Positions 22,025 to 33,290 of a DNA stretch of 57,938 nt are shown piece after piece. Below the pieces are notes generated by a model. It was not told the DNA's origin, did not search any database, and saw only the letters and a program-made list of their open reading frames with translations. The DNA lies in assembly GCA_920105805.1 (NCBI GenBank), contig CAKKTI010000100.1, forward strand, positions 1-57,938, read 5' to 3'. Origin of the DNA: Condylostoma magnum. Its lineage: Eukaryota; Ciliophora; Heterotrichea; Heterotrichida; Condylostomatidae. Each line of letters begins with the position of its first letter. Positions within the stretch are counted from its first letter, which is position 1. Position numbers and translations under genes: made by a program.

Positions 22025-22379
22025 TATGTAGTTATGTATATATTTGACCGTTTGATATCAATTTAATAGCTATAAAAAGGACAGATAAGGTGAAATTACT
22101 TATTAGAGCTATTAACATGTAAGCATGATTTAATGAATTTTCAAATTTATCTAATATCTACTTCACTCAAACATTTTCTTGATAATACTGCTGTTTATAC
22201 TGCTAAGTTTCTTAGATAAACAATTTAATCGAAGTAGATGTGACAATTTATTATATGTATTTAATAATTTATACAAATTAAAACTAGTTGCTTAGTGGGT
22301 TTTGTTTGCATTTAGTACTAAATTTCAATGTAGAATTTACTTACATTTATATTAATTCAACTAAACCTACCTAAACGCA
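22025..22379. other. AT-rich spacer, no gene seen
   Basis: This 355 bp stretch has no reading with convincing protein character on either strand and no obvious inverted repeats or direct repeats. It separates two low-confidence genes that point away from each other, so it may hold both promoters. Confidence 0.4.
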
Positions 22380-23510
22380 ATGCAAATATTCATTTTTACT
22401 TAACATATTAAATAATACTACAATTTTTTTTATGTTGACTAGGTAATTCATTTGGTGCCCATTTAAAGCCCTTTAAATCAATATAAGTTGACTCAGCTCA
22501 GCTAGAAGAATCCGAGACTTAATACGAAATATTATTAGGAGGAGATTATCTATCTAAAATATCAGCTCTTTCATACAATAAGATAACAGGTCTTTTATTA
22601 CGTTACTACAAACTTTAATAGATTTTCCTTCATGAATTATACTTCTATATCTTAGAATCATTATACTAAATCCATAAATTTTCCTCATAATCATAAAAAT
22701 AGCCTATATAATGTTCAGGAAAGTGGCAAATGAATCCTTTTATCAAATATTTTTCCTCATTCGAATCATCCAGTCCAAATAGTAAGCCAAGATGTAAAAC
22801 TGGCTATAAAAAGTTTAGAAATCTTCTAACTTCCTAGTTAGTATTTTAGGACCAAGTAAATGATAAAACAATACACTGTGGAGGGTTTTTGCATAAGAGA
22901 TAGCTTTAGACATCTTGTCCGCAAAACCCGCATGATTAAGTATACATGGTTTGAGATTTTTGAATAGTTTACCCTAAAATTAATGAAAAATTCTGTAGAT
23001 CTCTGTCTAAAGTAAATAGATGAGGAGCATAAATCCTTAATACAAATTCTGTGTTTTTTTGCACAATGCCATTGAATTAGTTGCAATTACAATAAAGCTA
23101 ATAAAACATTTCAAATCCAAAGAGCTATTAGGAGATACTTGAGTCAATTAAGTACTGTTGTTAATGAATTAAATCGATAATAGACTCTAGAAACTCCTAA
23201 GCACATCCAGCTTCTGTAATAAGAAATGAATTTTGCTATTGAATAGATTATCGTATTCTAATAGTATCAATTACCTTGAATTCTTTAGAGTCATATTGCA
23301 CAAGTAGTGATTTAAGTTCACATATTAAGCAATACTCTTAATCATCTTAATGAATATGGTTATTTTGCAGGTCTTGTTACATGATAACATCTCTAAATGA
23401 TTAAAGATGAAATAGGCCTTGTAATATAACGTTTATATAGCAGGCCCTACCATCTGGATTATAAAACCCTATATATTTTATCTACTACATTTATTAATTA
23501 CAGTTTATAA
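22380..23510 (+). CDS. Unrecognised protein, about 376 residues
   Basis: The frame is continuous and hydrophilic from the ATG at 22380 to TAA 23508-23510. It contains KNPRLNTKYYQEEIIYLKY, a central helical region with MKNSVDLCLKQIDEEHKSL, RAIRRYLSQLSTVVNELNR and HIQLLQQEMNFAIEQI, and a C-terminal NEYGYFAGLVTWQHLQMI. The helical, Gln-rich centre suggests a folded alpha-helical protein, but I recognise no family. The last codon lies 12 nt from the convergent EMC5 stop. Other frames are acceptable locally, so confidence is moderate. Confidence 0.45.
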
Positions 23511-23522
23511 ATCAACAAACAA

Positions 23523-23885
23523 TCAATTAGAAGCTTTCTCTAAATTTCTCAGTAATCTTTCCTTCAACACCCCAGCTCTATTATGATATACTCCTCTAAA
23601 CCCTCTGCGCATTGAGTTCTCGTCAAACAACCTGCTTACATCTTACTTATCCTTCATTTAATCAGCTGCCTTATACTTTTTTAATTCCTAACTACAGGGA
23701 GCCCACGAGTATAAAGCTACAAGTGCTCCAATAACAATCTCTAATATCAAATCTTTCGGCAATTAAAACGACTCTAATTAATCTGTTTCCTCTAAATAAT
23801 TTTTATCTTACTAAAACTTACACTAGATAGCACTGTATATACAATGCATAAGTACAAGCAGTCCTAAGAAAACTCCTAGCCTCAT
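23523..23885 (-). CDS. EMC5: ER membrane protein complex subunit 5 (EMC5/MMGT)
   Basis: 120 residues (human MMGT1/EMC5 131). Two TM segments lie at about residues 3-20 and 46-62. The lumenal and cytosolic blocks follow the family order: VLMHCIYSAIQCKF, a Leu-Pro junction before the second TM (LPKDLILEIVIGALVALYSW), and the C-terminal conserved strand GFRGVYHNRAGVLKE, matching 'fyvFNHRGrvLf' of EMC5. EMC5 is part of the EMC insertase that places tail-anchored and polytopic proteins in the ER membrane. The end is TGA 23523-23525 or, with TGA as Trp, TAA 23505-23507. Its ATG is 21 bp from the divergent PP6 start. Confidence 0.85.
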
Positions 23886-23906
23886 ATTTAATCCAAAACA
23901 TTTAAA

Positions 23907-24815
23907 ATGGAAGACTCCTGGCTAGAGATAGTAAAATCAGGTAAATGTTTACCCGAGTAAGACTTATTCCTCTTATGTGAGAGTGTTAAGTCAATTCTTA
24001 TAGAAGAAAACAACGTGCAGCCCGTCACTACTCCTGTGGTAATCTGTGGGGATATACACGGCCAATTTTACGACCTATTAGAACTCTTCAGAACAGGCGG
24101 AGAAATCCCAAACTCAAATTACATTTTCATGGGAGACTATGTAGATCGAGGCTACAACAGTGTAGAAACCTTCCAACTTCTACTGGCTTTAAAGGCAAGA
24201 TACCCTCAAAACATAACCCTTCTCAGAGGAAACCACGAGTCTAGGCAAATAACACAGGTATACGGTTTCTACGACGAGTGTGTTAGAAAGTACGGCAACT
24301 CGAATCCTTGGAAGTACTGCACTGATGTGTTTGATTATTTAACCATAGCAGCGTTGGTGGATAACAAGGTGTTATGCATTCACGGGGGACTTAGTCCTGA
24401 GATTAGAACTATTGATCAGATTAGAACGATTGATAGGAAGATTGAAATTCCTCATGAGGGGGCCTTTTGCGATTTAATGTGGAGTGATCCTGATTCTATT
24501 GAATCATGGGCTGTGAGTCCGAGAGGGGCCGGGTGGCTGTTTGGGTCTAAGGTCACTGATGAGTTTAATCATATTAATGGATTAGAGTTGATTTGCAGGG
24601 CACATCAGTTGGTTCAGGAGGGGTATACCTACTGGTTCCCCTAAGAGAATCTAGTGACTGTGTGGAGTGCACCGAATTACTGCTACAGGTGTGGAAATAT
24701 TGCATCTATTCTAATCATTAATGAACAGCTGGAAAGGCATTTCTCATTGTTTAGTGCGGTTCCTGAAAGTGCCAGAAGTGTGCCTATTAGGTCTGTAGTG
24801 CCTTACTTTTTATAG
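23907..24815 (+). CDS. PPP6C: Serine/threonine protein phosphatase 6 catalytic subunit (PP6, PP2A-like)
   Basis: 302 residues (human PP6 305). All metal and phosphate ligands of the PPP family are present: GDIHGQF (about 47), GDYVDRG (76), LRGNHESR (107), the LCIHGG His (about 157) and CRAHQLV (about 231). The C-terminal run [17 protein letters not shown] and final PYFL are those of the PP4/PP6 branch; IASI and VPESAR favour PP6. The terminal Leu is the usual methylation site. A TAA at 24643-24645 sits inside the conserved region and must be read as Gln, while the TAG directly after PYFL ends the protein. The COG4 ATG follows in the same frame 15 nt later. Confidence 0.95.
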
Positions 24816-24830
24816 TTATAAGTAATTAAT

Positions 24831-26906
24831 ATGGAATCTGAGTTGTAGTAGGTGAGGGTATAGAAGGAAAGAGTGCGGATGTTGATATAGTAGGGATTAG
24901 AGGGAATGCAAAAGGAGGATTTCCAGGAAGATGTTAGAGAGATTAAGGAAAATTATGAGGTGTTGATGATGAAAGTTAAAGAAATTGCAAAGGTGGCCAG
25001 CTAGTTGAGTTAGCCTGTTATGAATTTATACTAGTAGAAGGAGAAAGTAGATGAAATCGTGGTAGGGCTGTAGAATGTACTGCAGATTAAATAGTATATT
25101 GATGAGTTGCAGAATGCTGTAAATGCTGATGAGCTAGAAACTGCGGTTAATAAGTGTAATAGAGTGGACTAAATCGTTAATTAATTACCTGTGGAAATAC
25201 CTGAAATTAGCTTGTTTTAGGAGCTTAAGGATAATTTGATATAGCAAGTATAACATGGATTCGGAGAAGCTATTTCTATTAATGATAAGTTTCAAATAGA
25301 AAGGTATGCTAAGATGTTCTAACCTTTAGGAATGGAAAATGAAGGCATTGAGAAATTATTAGAGTATATTTCAAAAGATATAAGACAGAAATCCATGGGA
25401 ATTGTCTTAATGATACTAAGAGAAGAAAATAGCTCCTCAGGTAAATTCGCTGATAGTTTGATTAAAGTTCTAAAAGCAATGGTTGAAACTTATCATGCTC
25501 ATTAAAGCACAGTTCAGTCATAATTTGGGAGTAAGGGACTTTTAAAGCTTTTATAGATGATATAAGCGGAGACTGATTTAGTAACTGCTGAAATATTTGA
25601 TAAGTTTTAGTAATAGTACCAACTTTCAAATTCTATAAAGGAAATGAGTACTAAGCAAATTGATGAAATATGCGATATACTATCTAAACTAACTTAACAC
25701 AGTGAAAGTTTTGAGAATTATGTTAATAAAGAAGGAGCTAATATTTGTAACTCAATTATTGATTGGAGTGCTTATTGCACCTAATTTAAGGGAATAAGCT
25801 AAAATACAGGATTACTGAGATTGTCTAATCTAAAAAGTAGACTGTAAGAACTAGGAGGAATCTATATACTATTAGAAGCAAATTTAATGTAAAGCATTGT
25901 TGCAACTTAATTGAATAAAATTGATTTGTAGATTCTTAGTCAATAAAACTTTCAATCAAAGTCAACTTTAGATTTTGGATAAATCACGGAAAATATAGAT
26001 GAAGGGTTTTTTATATTATAGAAATGCTGTATGAGAGCTTTAAGTACATTTAATATCGATATTGTATGTGCTGTACTAAATAACACTTAAGCTTTACTTC
26101 TATAAGAATTTCTAGAGATTATACAGTCAAAATCTGGATAGTATTTTAGAGGAAGAAACTCAACCAGTAGTGTTAAGTTTACATAGAAACATATGATCTC
26201 CAATACAGCAGCTATTATTATAATGAACATTCTGAATCTATGTAAATAGAATATACTATAATTATAGGAAAGCATCTAATAATCATACACTAAAATGTTT
26301 GGAAAGACTATTATAGGGCAATAAAAGATGTTTGATCATTGCCTAGCAGGTTTTAATGACATAAAGGACAAATTTCAATAAACTTATGAGGGCTTACTGT
26401 AATCAGTCGGCAGTGCTATTGCCAGTGCAATGAGAGACCTATTCTAAGACTTTTAAAACTACCAGTGGGAATTATCAGAAGAAGGCTTCTAGGAGTACGA
26501 AATAAATGACCCATTTGTGCTAAAATTTACTAATGAGATAAAGCAATGTATTAAATAATGGAAAATTCAGCTAAATGAGAGCTTAGCAGAAGATTTCATT
26601 GAACTGGTAGCAAAAATTATAGCAGAAGGACTTGAGCATTTTATTAAAAAAAGTTAGAAAACAATAAACGATTTAGGAGCCCTTTAAATAGATAAAGATA
26701 TCCGGTATATAATCAAGTTTTTCTAGTAGATTTCAAGTAAACCTTTAAGAAGCAGATTTTTAAGAATCAGACAAATATCCCAAATCTTGTAGTCAACTTC
26801 ATAAGAAGAAGTCAAAATCCTATGAGACCAGCAAGATTGGAAGTTATCTTCAACAGATATAAAAGAATTTTGGAGTAAAAAGAACAAAGGACAATTAAGT
26901 TTGTAG
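24831..26906 (+). CDS. COG4: Conserved oligomeric Golgi complex subunit 4 (COG4)
   Basis: 691 residues (human COG4 785). The N-terminus is a Q-rich coiled coil, then helical-rod sequence typical of CATCHR tethers (for example MSTKQIDEICDILSKLTQH). The C-terminus is diagnostic: GALQIDKDIRYIIKFFQQ, then PLRSRFLRIRQISQILQS, ending VKILWDQQDWKLSSTDIKEF. This matches the COG4 end 'GGLQFDKELRSL...KFARLSQMATILNLE...WRLTP.EVRQVLALR'. COG tethers intra-Golgi vesicles that recycle glycosylation enzymes. The first Trp in that end motif is a TGA codon. Ends at TAG 26904-26906, with another TAA next; the convergent membrane-protein gene ends 9 nt further. Confidence 0.88.
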
Positions 26907-26915
26907 TAATTAAAT

Positions 26916-27677
26916 CTATAAAACTGAGCTAAGTGAGTTTTGATAGTCTTGGCTATTATCTTTCCATTTAACTTTTAAATTTAGATCTTTTAAATCGTAA
27001 AACAGCATGCCATTCGTTATGAATGTAAAGGCCAGTGCTACATATGAAAAGATTGCTATAACAGCATAAGATTAGTTCTCTCCTACAGCTGTAATAGTGA
27101 ATAAGAACAGGCTTATAGAAATAGCAATTGTAACAATTCTTGCGATATCATTCCACGCTACTTATTATTACTTTAAGTTTTATTAAATCTGGCAATAGGA
27201 AATCGCTGCATTAAAAACCGCTGAAGATACAATAAAACCTCCTATCAAAACTTCTTCCTCAAAGCCCACTATCACCTACGAAAAATTCCTTTTAAGAGAT
27301 GGTGAAACAACTAGCAACAGCAATATAACCTAGCTCATAGTTCCAATAAAAACAACTAACCTCAAAATCCAGTCCTTAAGCCTTAAATTCCCTTCTATTC
27401 TTTTTTATATAATCAAAGTATACGCCCCATGCACACTTATAAGTCCACAGAAACCAGAAATCATAGCAAAAAACTAAAACACACTGGGATAATCTTCAAT
27501 AACCCCCCAAGGTCTCTTAATACTGCCTCTAATGCTATTAAATAATACAGGAATTAAAAAACTCAGCAGCCCAAACACCATATGGCCTAAGCTGCAATAA
27601 ATAACCGAATAACTCTTAGTCTACATAATCGGCTTTTAGCAAATTAACTACTTACACTCCGTTTCAAACTCTTTCAT
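26916..27677 (-). CDS. Six-TM membrane protein, DRAM/Frag1-like in layout
   Basis: 253 residues with about six TM helices (about 30-48, 75-95, 116-135, 150-165, 185-205, 212-232). The first loop holds SIKRPWGVIEDYPS, and YGVISDYG-like 'P.sISD.g..PPe' loops mark the DRAM/Frag1/SFK1 family, so this may be a distant member; the key residues do not match well enough to be sure. The C-terminus is a charged tail (YDLKDLNLKVKWKDNSQ). It ends at TAG 26916-26918. Coding is secure; function is unassigned. Confidence 0.7.
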
Positions 27678-27742
27678 ATTTATTTCAAGGATAATTCCTA
27701 ATCCCCATATTTAAACCTGTCAAACAAAAATTAAATATTCCT

Positions 27743-28219
27743 ATGCAAACCTTCAACTCTACGACCTTGTCCCTTACCAATGAATTCCATCACAATCCTT
27801 AAGCCAATGCATTTACTCCCGAATCTCCTTTAAAATCAACTAAAACCCCTCAGAAACAGTAAGTCAAGAGTACTACAAACTCCAAATACAAAACTGAAAT
27901 ATGCTAAAATTGGTCACTAGGAAAATGCGAATTCGGGGAGAACTGCGTATTTGCTCACGGTGAAAATGAACTAAGGTATAAGTCCAACGTGCCAATTAAC
28001 TATAGAACGAAGCTATGCAAGCATTATTTTGAAAACGGTTACTGCTAGTATGGAAAACGATGCTAGTTTAAGCATGAGGAGAAATCAAGTAAAAGTACAG
28101 CTGATACTACTCCTATATAAAGCCGTTCTTCCAGCAATTTTTAAAGAGACGTTGCTTCTCATAAGAGATTACCAGTGTTCTTGGCTATAGAGAAAAAAGG
28201 AACCCAGGGATTACAATAA
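27743..28219 (+). CDS. Tandem CCCH zinc finger protein, TIS11/tristetraprolin type
   Basis: 158 residues. Two CCCH fingers lie at about residues 53-72 and 88-108: ICQNWSLGKCEFGENCVFAH (C-x7-C-x5-C-x3-H) and LCKHYFENGYCQYGKRCQFKH in its core (C-x8-C-x5-C-x3-H), each preceded by a lead-in KTEIC / RTKLC, matching the 'RYKTELC' lead-in of TTP proteins. The linker is about 16 residues, near the 18 of TTP. Such proteins bind AU-rich mRNA 3' ends and promote decay. The first finger has one residue less between its first two Cys than the usual eight. N- and C-terminal flanks are Ser/Thr/Pro-rich. Ends at tandem TAA-TAA. Confidence 0.9.
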
Positions 28220-28271
28220 TAAATTAATTAAAGCTGCCATTAGGCCTTTTTCGTAAAATTTGTAATAAAAT

Positions 28272-28589
28272 ATGTCCAGCGAAGGCAAAAAGTTGTTTAA
28301 GTATTATCTTGACTTGCAGAAGTAATAAGAAGCTAATAAGCGGTTGTTTTTCTATCGTATGAATAGGTGGAGATTTGACCCTTATGACTATCCAAGCATT
28401 TTTAAGTCAAATTCTAGAGGAGCAAGTTCTATACTGAAGATTAGGTATATAGTTGGCCTTTATCTTTTCTATCGCTGCACACTCCATTATGTGTTCCCGG
28501 CTCATCATTAGTTTAGAAACACGAAGTTTTATGAAATTTGTATTTAGTTATTATATATAAGCTGCTGTTTTAAATATACAGGAAATTAA
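28272..28589 (+). CDS. Small single-TM protein, unrecognised
   Basis: 105 residues. A basic helical N-terminus (MSSEGKKLFKYYLDLQKQQ, then RLFFYRMNRWRFDPYDYP) precedes a hydrophobic stretch at about 58-75 (YIVGLYLFYRCTLHYVF). The second half is Phe/Tyr/Cys-rich. The start is 52 nt after the CCCH gene. The end is TAA 28587-28589, or TAG 28605-28607 if read through; ETF-QO begins at 28625. The composition resembles small accessory subunits of inner-membrane complexes, but there is no family match. Confidence 0.5.
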
Positions 28590-28624
28590 GTCTTTCAACT
28601 TGCTTAGGAAATTATTAACATAAA

Positions 28625-30280
28625 ATGCTTAGATCTATATGCAAAAGATTCTTCTCAGCATAAAGGGATATTATTAACTGTGATGTAGTGATTGTAGGGT
28701 CAGGCCCAGCAGGTCTTTCTACTGCAATAAAGCTTAAGCAGCTAAAACCAGACTATGAAATCTTAATACTTGAAAAAGGCGCAGAAGTAGGTGCACATAT
28801 AGTTTCCGGCAATTGTTTCAACCCTTAAGCATTAGACGAACTGATTCCTAATTGGAAAGAATTAGAAGCTCCTGTAAAACAAAAGGTTACAAAAGAAAAG
28901 CTGTAAATTCTGACTAAAAACTTTAAAATAAGTCTGCCTTATATACCAAATTATCTAAAACATTAGGATTGTTATATAATCTCATTAGGTAGTTTATGCA
29001 GATGGCTGGGAGAGTATGCTGAAAACTAAGGAATAGAAATCTACCCTGGATTTTCAGCGACAGAATTGCTTTTTCATTAAGACGGAAGTGTAAAGGGAGT
29101 AGCAACAGGAGATCAAGGTATAAGGAAAAACGGTAAGAAAAAGGATAATTTTATGCCTGGTATTGAAATTCATGCAGGCTAAACAATTCTGTCAGAAGGA
29201 TGTAGAGGATCTTTAAGTGAATAATTGATAAAAAAGTACGATTTAAGAAATTTTCAAGATGACACAAGAAAAGTACAGCAACAAACATATGGAATTGGTA
29301 TAAAGGAACTGTGAAAGGTAAAGGACTCTTGCTTTAGGCCTGGAGAAATGATTCATACGTTTGGATACCCAATATCATATAAGAACTACGGAGGTGGATT
29401 TTTGTATCACATGCAGGACAACACAGTGCATGTTGGATTAGTAATGGCCCTTGATTACAAAAATCCTTATATTTCCCCGTATGAAGAGTTCTAGAAATTA
29501 AAGCTTCACTCTACCTACAAGTCTGTACTAGAAGGTGGAGAATGTATTGGATACGGAGCCAGGGCTGTTAACGAAGGAGGGTTTTTTAGTATTCCTAGAC
29601 TAACTTTTCCAGGAGGAATGCTAACTGGATGTTCTGCAGGATTTTTGAATCCAGCGAAGGTTTAAGGCAGTCATAATGCTATGAAGTCTGGAATTTTAGC
29701 AGCTGAAGCGATTGCCGAGGCTGATTTTTTAGAAAGGGCTGAAATTAGATCGTATTATTAAAAGTACAGAAACTCGTGGTTGTGGGATCAACTGTATCAA
29801 GGGAGAAACTTTAGAAATGGGTTTAATAAAGGCTTTATTAAGGGAATTATTAACACATTTTATACTTTGAGCATGAGTGATGGTAAGGCTCTGTTTAAGG
29901 ATTCAAAAGTAGAAAGGAAGTCTGATGCTGATATTACAGAATTGGCTTAAAAGCATAGAAGTATTCAGTATCCTAAGCCTGATGGGAAACTGACCTTTGA
30001 CGTATAGACTAGTGTTTTTAGATCTAATACTAACCATGAGCATGATTAACCTGTTCATCTTAAGATAAAAAAGGGAATGGAGTAGAAACCTAGTGAGTTA
30101 TCGTATAAATTGTATAATGGACCTGAGCAAAGGTTCTGTCCTGCTGGGGTTTATGAGTTTAATGATGGAAAGTTGAGAATTAATGCTTAGAATTGCGTGC
30201 ATTGCAAGACATGTGATATTAAAACACCTGGTAATTATATTGAGTGGACTTGTCCTGAGGGAGGAGGAGGACCTATCTAG
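28625..30280 (+). CDS. ETFDH: Electron transfer flavoprotein:ubiquinone oxidoreductase (ETF-QO)
   Basis: 551 residues after an N-terminal mitochondrial presequence ([15 protein letters not shown]). FAD-binding [17 protein letters not shown] lies at about 21-37, then [16 protein letters not shown]. The quinone-binding and membrane surface region has [17 protein letters not shown] near 243. The second FAD region is [18 protein letters not shown] near 330. The 4Fe-4S cluster end carries FCPAGVYEF, then [13 protein letters not shown] and TCPEGGGGP. All four cluster Cys are present. The enzyme passes electrons from acyl-CoA dehydrogenase flavoproteins through ETF into ubiquinone. Ends at TAG followed by TAA, 55 nt before the convergent RPA12 end. 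Confidence 0.96.
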
Positions 30281-30335
30281 TAACTTATAAATAGTAATGG
30301 ACTGTGATAAGCCTTAACGTTTAATATAAATCTTA

Positions 30336-30659
30336 CTACAAAACAGACTTGTACCCACACTTTGGACATTCTAAAAATACTGTCTCTCCTTCATCTGAAC
30401 TTCTTAATTGTCTGGAAGTGTAATACATTCTTTTAGATGAACATTTTTCACAATTCATTCTGATTTTAGCTCTTTCAAAACTTACATCTTCCTTTAACCA
30501 GCTTTTCTTCCCAGGTAGATTTTTGGTAATTACAATTTCCTTTTATTATAACGCGTTTTCATATTAGCAATTCTAGCAAACTCCCATAGTAGGGTCTAGT
30601 AAAGTTCCACAATGATCGCAAAATTGTACTCCAGCGCTCTATCGTGGAAGAAAACTCAT
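30336..30659 (-). CDS. POLR1H: RNA polymerase I subunit RPA12 (A12.2/ZNRD1)
   Basis: 107 residues (yeast 125). It has an N-terminal zinc ribbon (FCDHCGTLLDP, then VCQNCQYENAL) and a C-terminal TFIIS-like zinc ribbon (MNCEKCSSKRMYYTSRQLRS, SSDEGETVFLECPKC). The QLRSSDEGETVF hairpin is the active-site-reaching loop: RSxDEG is shared by TFIIS, RPB9 and RPA12 and carries the acidic DE pair needed for RNA cleavage. The spacing fits RPA12 better than RPB9, because the linker is short. It works in the nucleolus in RNA cleavage and termination of rRNA synthesis. Confidence 0.9.
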
Positions 30660-30766
30660 ATTAATTATAATTTAAATACACTGGCAAAAGATTTAGAATA
30701 ATTTAAACAGCACTGATTTAAAGCCTTGTAATCCTAAAATATTACAATCAATACCATAATTCCAAT

Positions 30767-33142
30767 TTAAAGATACAATTAACTAAAAGGCTATTTGAAA
30801 ACTTGTATAGACTTCCTTCTAGTTTTTCTTTGATTCTACTCACTCTTTCTCATTTTAATTACCTCATAATCCCTCTTCTAAATAACCTTTTTATTTTCCT
30901 TTATAGCAGGCAATTAGGAATGGTTTTAGCCCTACTATTTAATTCTATTAGTTAAATTCATGAGAGTAGGCCTATATGGCTTATTCTCAGAGTCGTTATT
31001 TCTCTCTCTTTAGCTACTATTCCTGCTTACTTTAGAAATCAATAGTCTCCTCAACGGTTATCTTCTCCCTCTCATATTACATGTTTAAGGGCGTTTCTTT
31101 GGTCTTCGATTGTCTAATGAAGTATTTTATCGTTTTTATTAATTAGTTTAAACATTTAACAGTGAGAAGTACTTAGCCAGTGTGCTTTTAGCACTGCTTA
31201 TAAACTTAGATGGTTATTTAGGATAATTAACCTTAGCATCAGTCTTACAATTAGGCTTCTAAGGAGAAAGTTCTTGAAAGCTATTAATTGCATATTTAAT
31301 AGCTTTATCCAATTACAGCTGATCTTACTCTTGTAGTTCATCTGAAGACCCTCCTTTATCAGATCCTTCAGATTCAGATTCATTAATGTTTTCCATGTAT
31401 GTGCTCTTTATTTAGTTTCTGTACTCAGTTATACTAGGCTAAGGTACACTATTGACTTTCTTATGTTTTTATAGCTTTTTTAATTTGAGTTAACTTTCCT
31501 CCTCATCTCTTATTTCAACATACTTTTTAATACTTTCACCCACAATTCCTCCTAATCTAGTTAGCTCTTATTGACTAAACACTACGTTGAGCCTATTAGC
31601 ATTAATGTAACCTAAAGATGATATTTCCAGGGTATAACTAGTAGAAAGCTTAAATTCTTTCCAAACTACCAACCTAGCTGCTTTTTACTTAGATTTTTCA
31701 TTGGTAAATTTACAGGATTAGTATCTAAACATCTCTGTAGAGTTTCCTATGATTTTAGGTAGTAATCTTTGGTAGAAATATTCATTAGACTGTAAAGGGT
31801 AATGAGGCCCATACATAAAAGCTCCCTTTTTCTATGAGTGAGCATGGAAGTCTATATAAGTGATAATTTATGCTTCTTATTTGATCTGTCGCATTAATTT
31901 CTTCAGTGAGTCTATAACAGGATGCAGTTTAGGATCAGGACTGTGGAATTTCCTATTTAAATCTGCTCCAGAAAACGATGATCTGTAATTACCAAGTTGA
32001 ACTCCATCAGGATTTAGCATAGGAATTATTTTAAATACAACTCTGCTTCTGATTTATGCAGCATCTTAGTCATTACTTACAATCTTATCAATAAGTCCCT
32101 TCATGGCTCAAGAACCTTATGTCTCCCCTGGATGCACTCTTGCAGTTATTATGAGATGGTCCTTTTTGTAGTAATTTCTATCTGAAAAATCTGTTATTGT
32201 TAATAGTGGGACTGGTGATCCTCCTAAGGTTTTGCATAGAGTGTCTTACTTTACAAAATTGTTTTATTAGAGTTTATTAAGGTCATCTTGTAATTATGTA
32301 TAGCTATATGGAATTGAATACGCAAAATACACTTTATCTCCTGGTATAAAGCTGTATTCAAAGGAAAGCTAGTAGTAATTTCTTTGTTACTAATAGCAAT
32401 TCAACTTACTCGGATAGTACTTTATGTTACTTCCTGCTTAATTTCATCCTTACCAATGCAGTTTTTCACTATATACCATAGGTTTCATGCCTTGTTAGTA
32501 TAAACTATCTCTTTTAGTAAAGTTTAGAATGTTGAATTTGATAGTCTACTTTAAGTTCGAGTTATTTATGCTGAAATAATACCACTAATTATTTCCCCTT
32601 GTATTCGAGTCGACCCTGATGAACAAATCATATTCCTTATTATTAACTTTTACAACCTTATCTAAGTTTCCACACTCAAACATTGAATCAAATTAAATCG
32701 TTTCAGAGCTCATCATTCCTAAGTCTGATCTCTCAGGAGTATTTATATACTTTCAGACATTCATATATTGGGCAATTGTTATATTTGATAGAGGAAAATA
32801 GTAATCAGGGTTATTTTTGTACTGAATATGCATTTATATGGAATCAGTTGGTCTAAAACCATAATAAACTACCTTATAAGGTAGTTGACTAATTGAGCTA
32901 ACAGGTACTGGCGATTCACATAGGTTGAATCGTAAGGGAACAGGCCCTTAACTAGCTGGTAGATTTGGTTTTCAGCCGAATATCATATCAGGATCTAGTG
33001 AATAGCCTTATTCAACTAATGGTAAACTTTCTGGTATATTACTCTGTTTTAAAATTCTTAGAGGAGGATAGTATTTTAATGGTTCTTGTATTGGGCTTCC
33101 TAAGGACTCTTCGAAACCCGACTCTTCACTTAAAATTGACAT
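30767..33142 (-). CDS. Cytosolic carboxypeptidase (CCP/AGBL, M14 family), tubulin deglutamylase type
   Basis: 791 residues. The N-terminal beta domain typical of CCPs spans about 140-320 (DLFIRVDSNTRGNNQWYYF, SYQKGMKPMVYSEKLHWQ-like run with Gln as TAA). The M14 domain holds zinc ligands HPGE (about 338) and the FHAHS His (about 430), substrate-binding NPDGVQLGNYRSS followed by GADLNR, and the general-base Glu in SYTLEISSLGY (about 505). All catalytic residues are present. A 280-residue basic, Ser-rich C-terminal tail follows. CCPs remove polyglutamate side chains from tubulin, opposing the TTLL enzyme at 51.2 kb. Ends at TAA 30767-30769. Confidence 0.93.
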
Positions 33143-33290
33143 TTTGAATTATATTTAAATCTTCGTTAAGAAAAATAATGCAGAGGGATTTGTTGAAGAG
33201 ACTAAGAATTAATTATATTTATGAATGTTGTGTGTACAAAGTTATTGTAAGAGTGAATCATATAACACTTTGTTTAATGTTTTACTAAAT

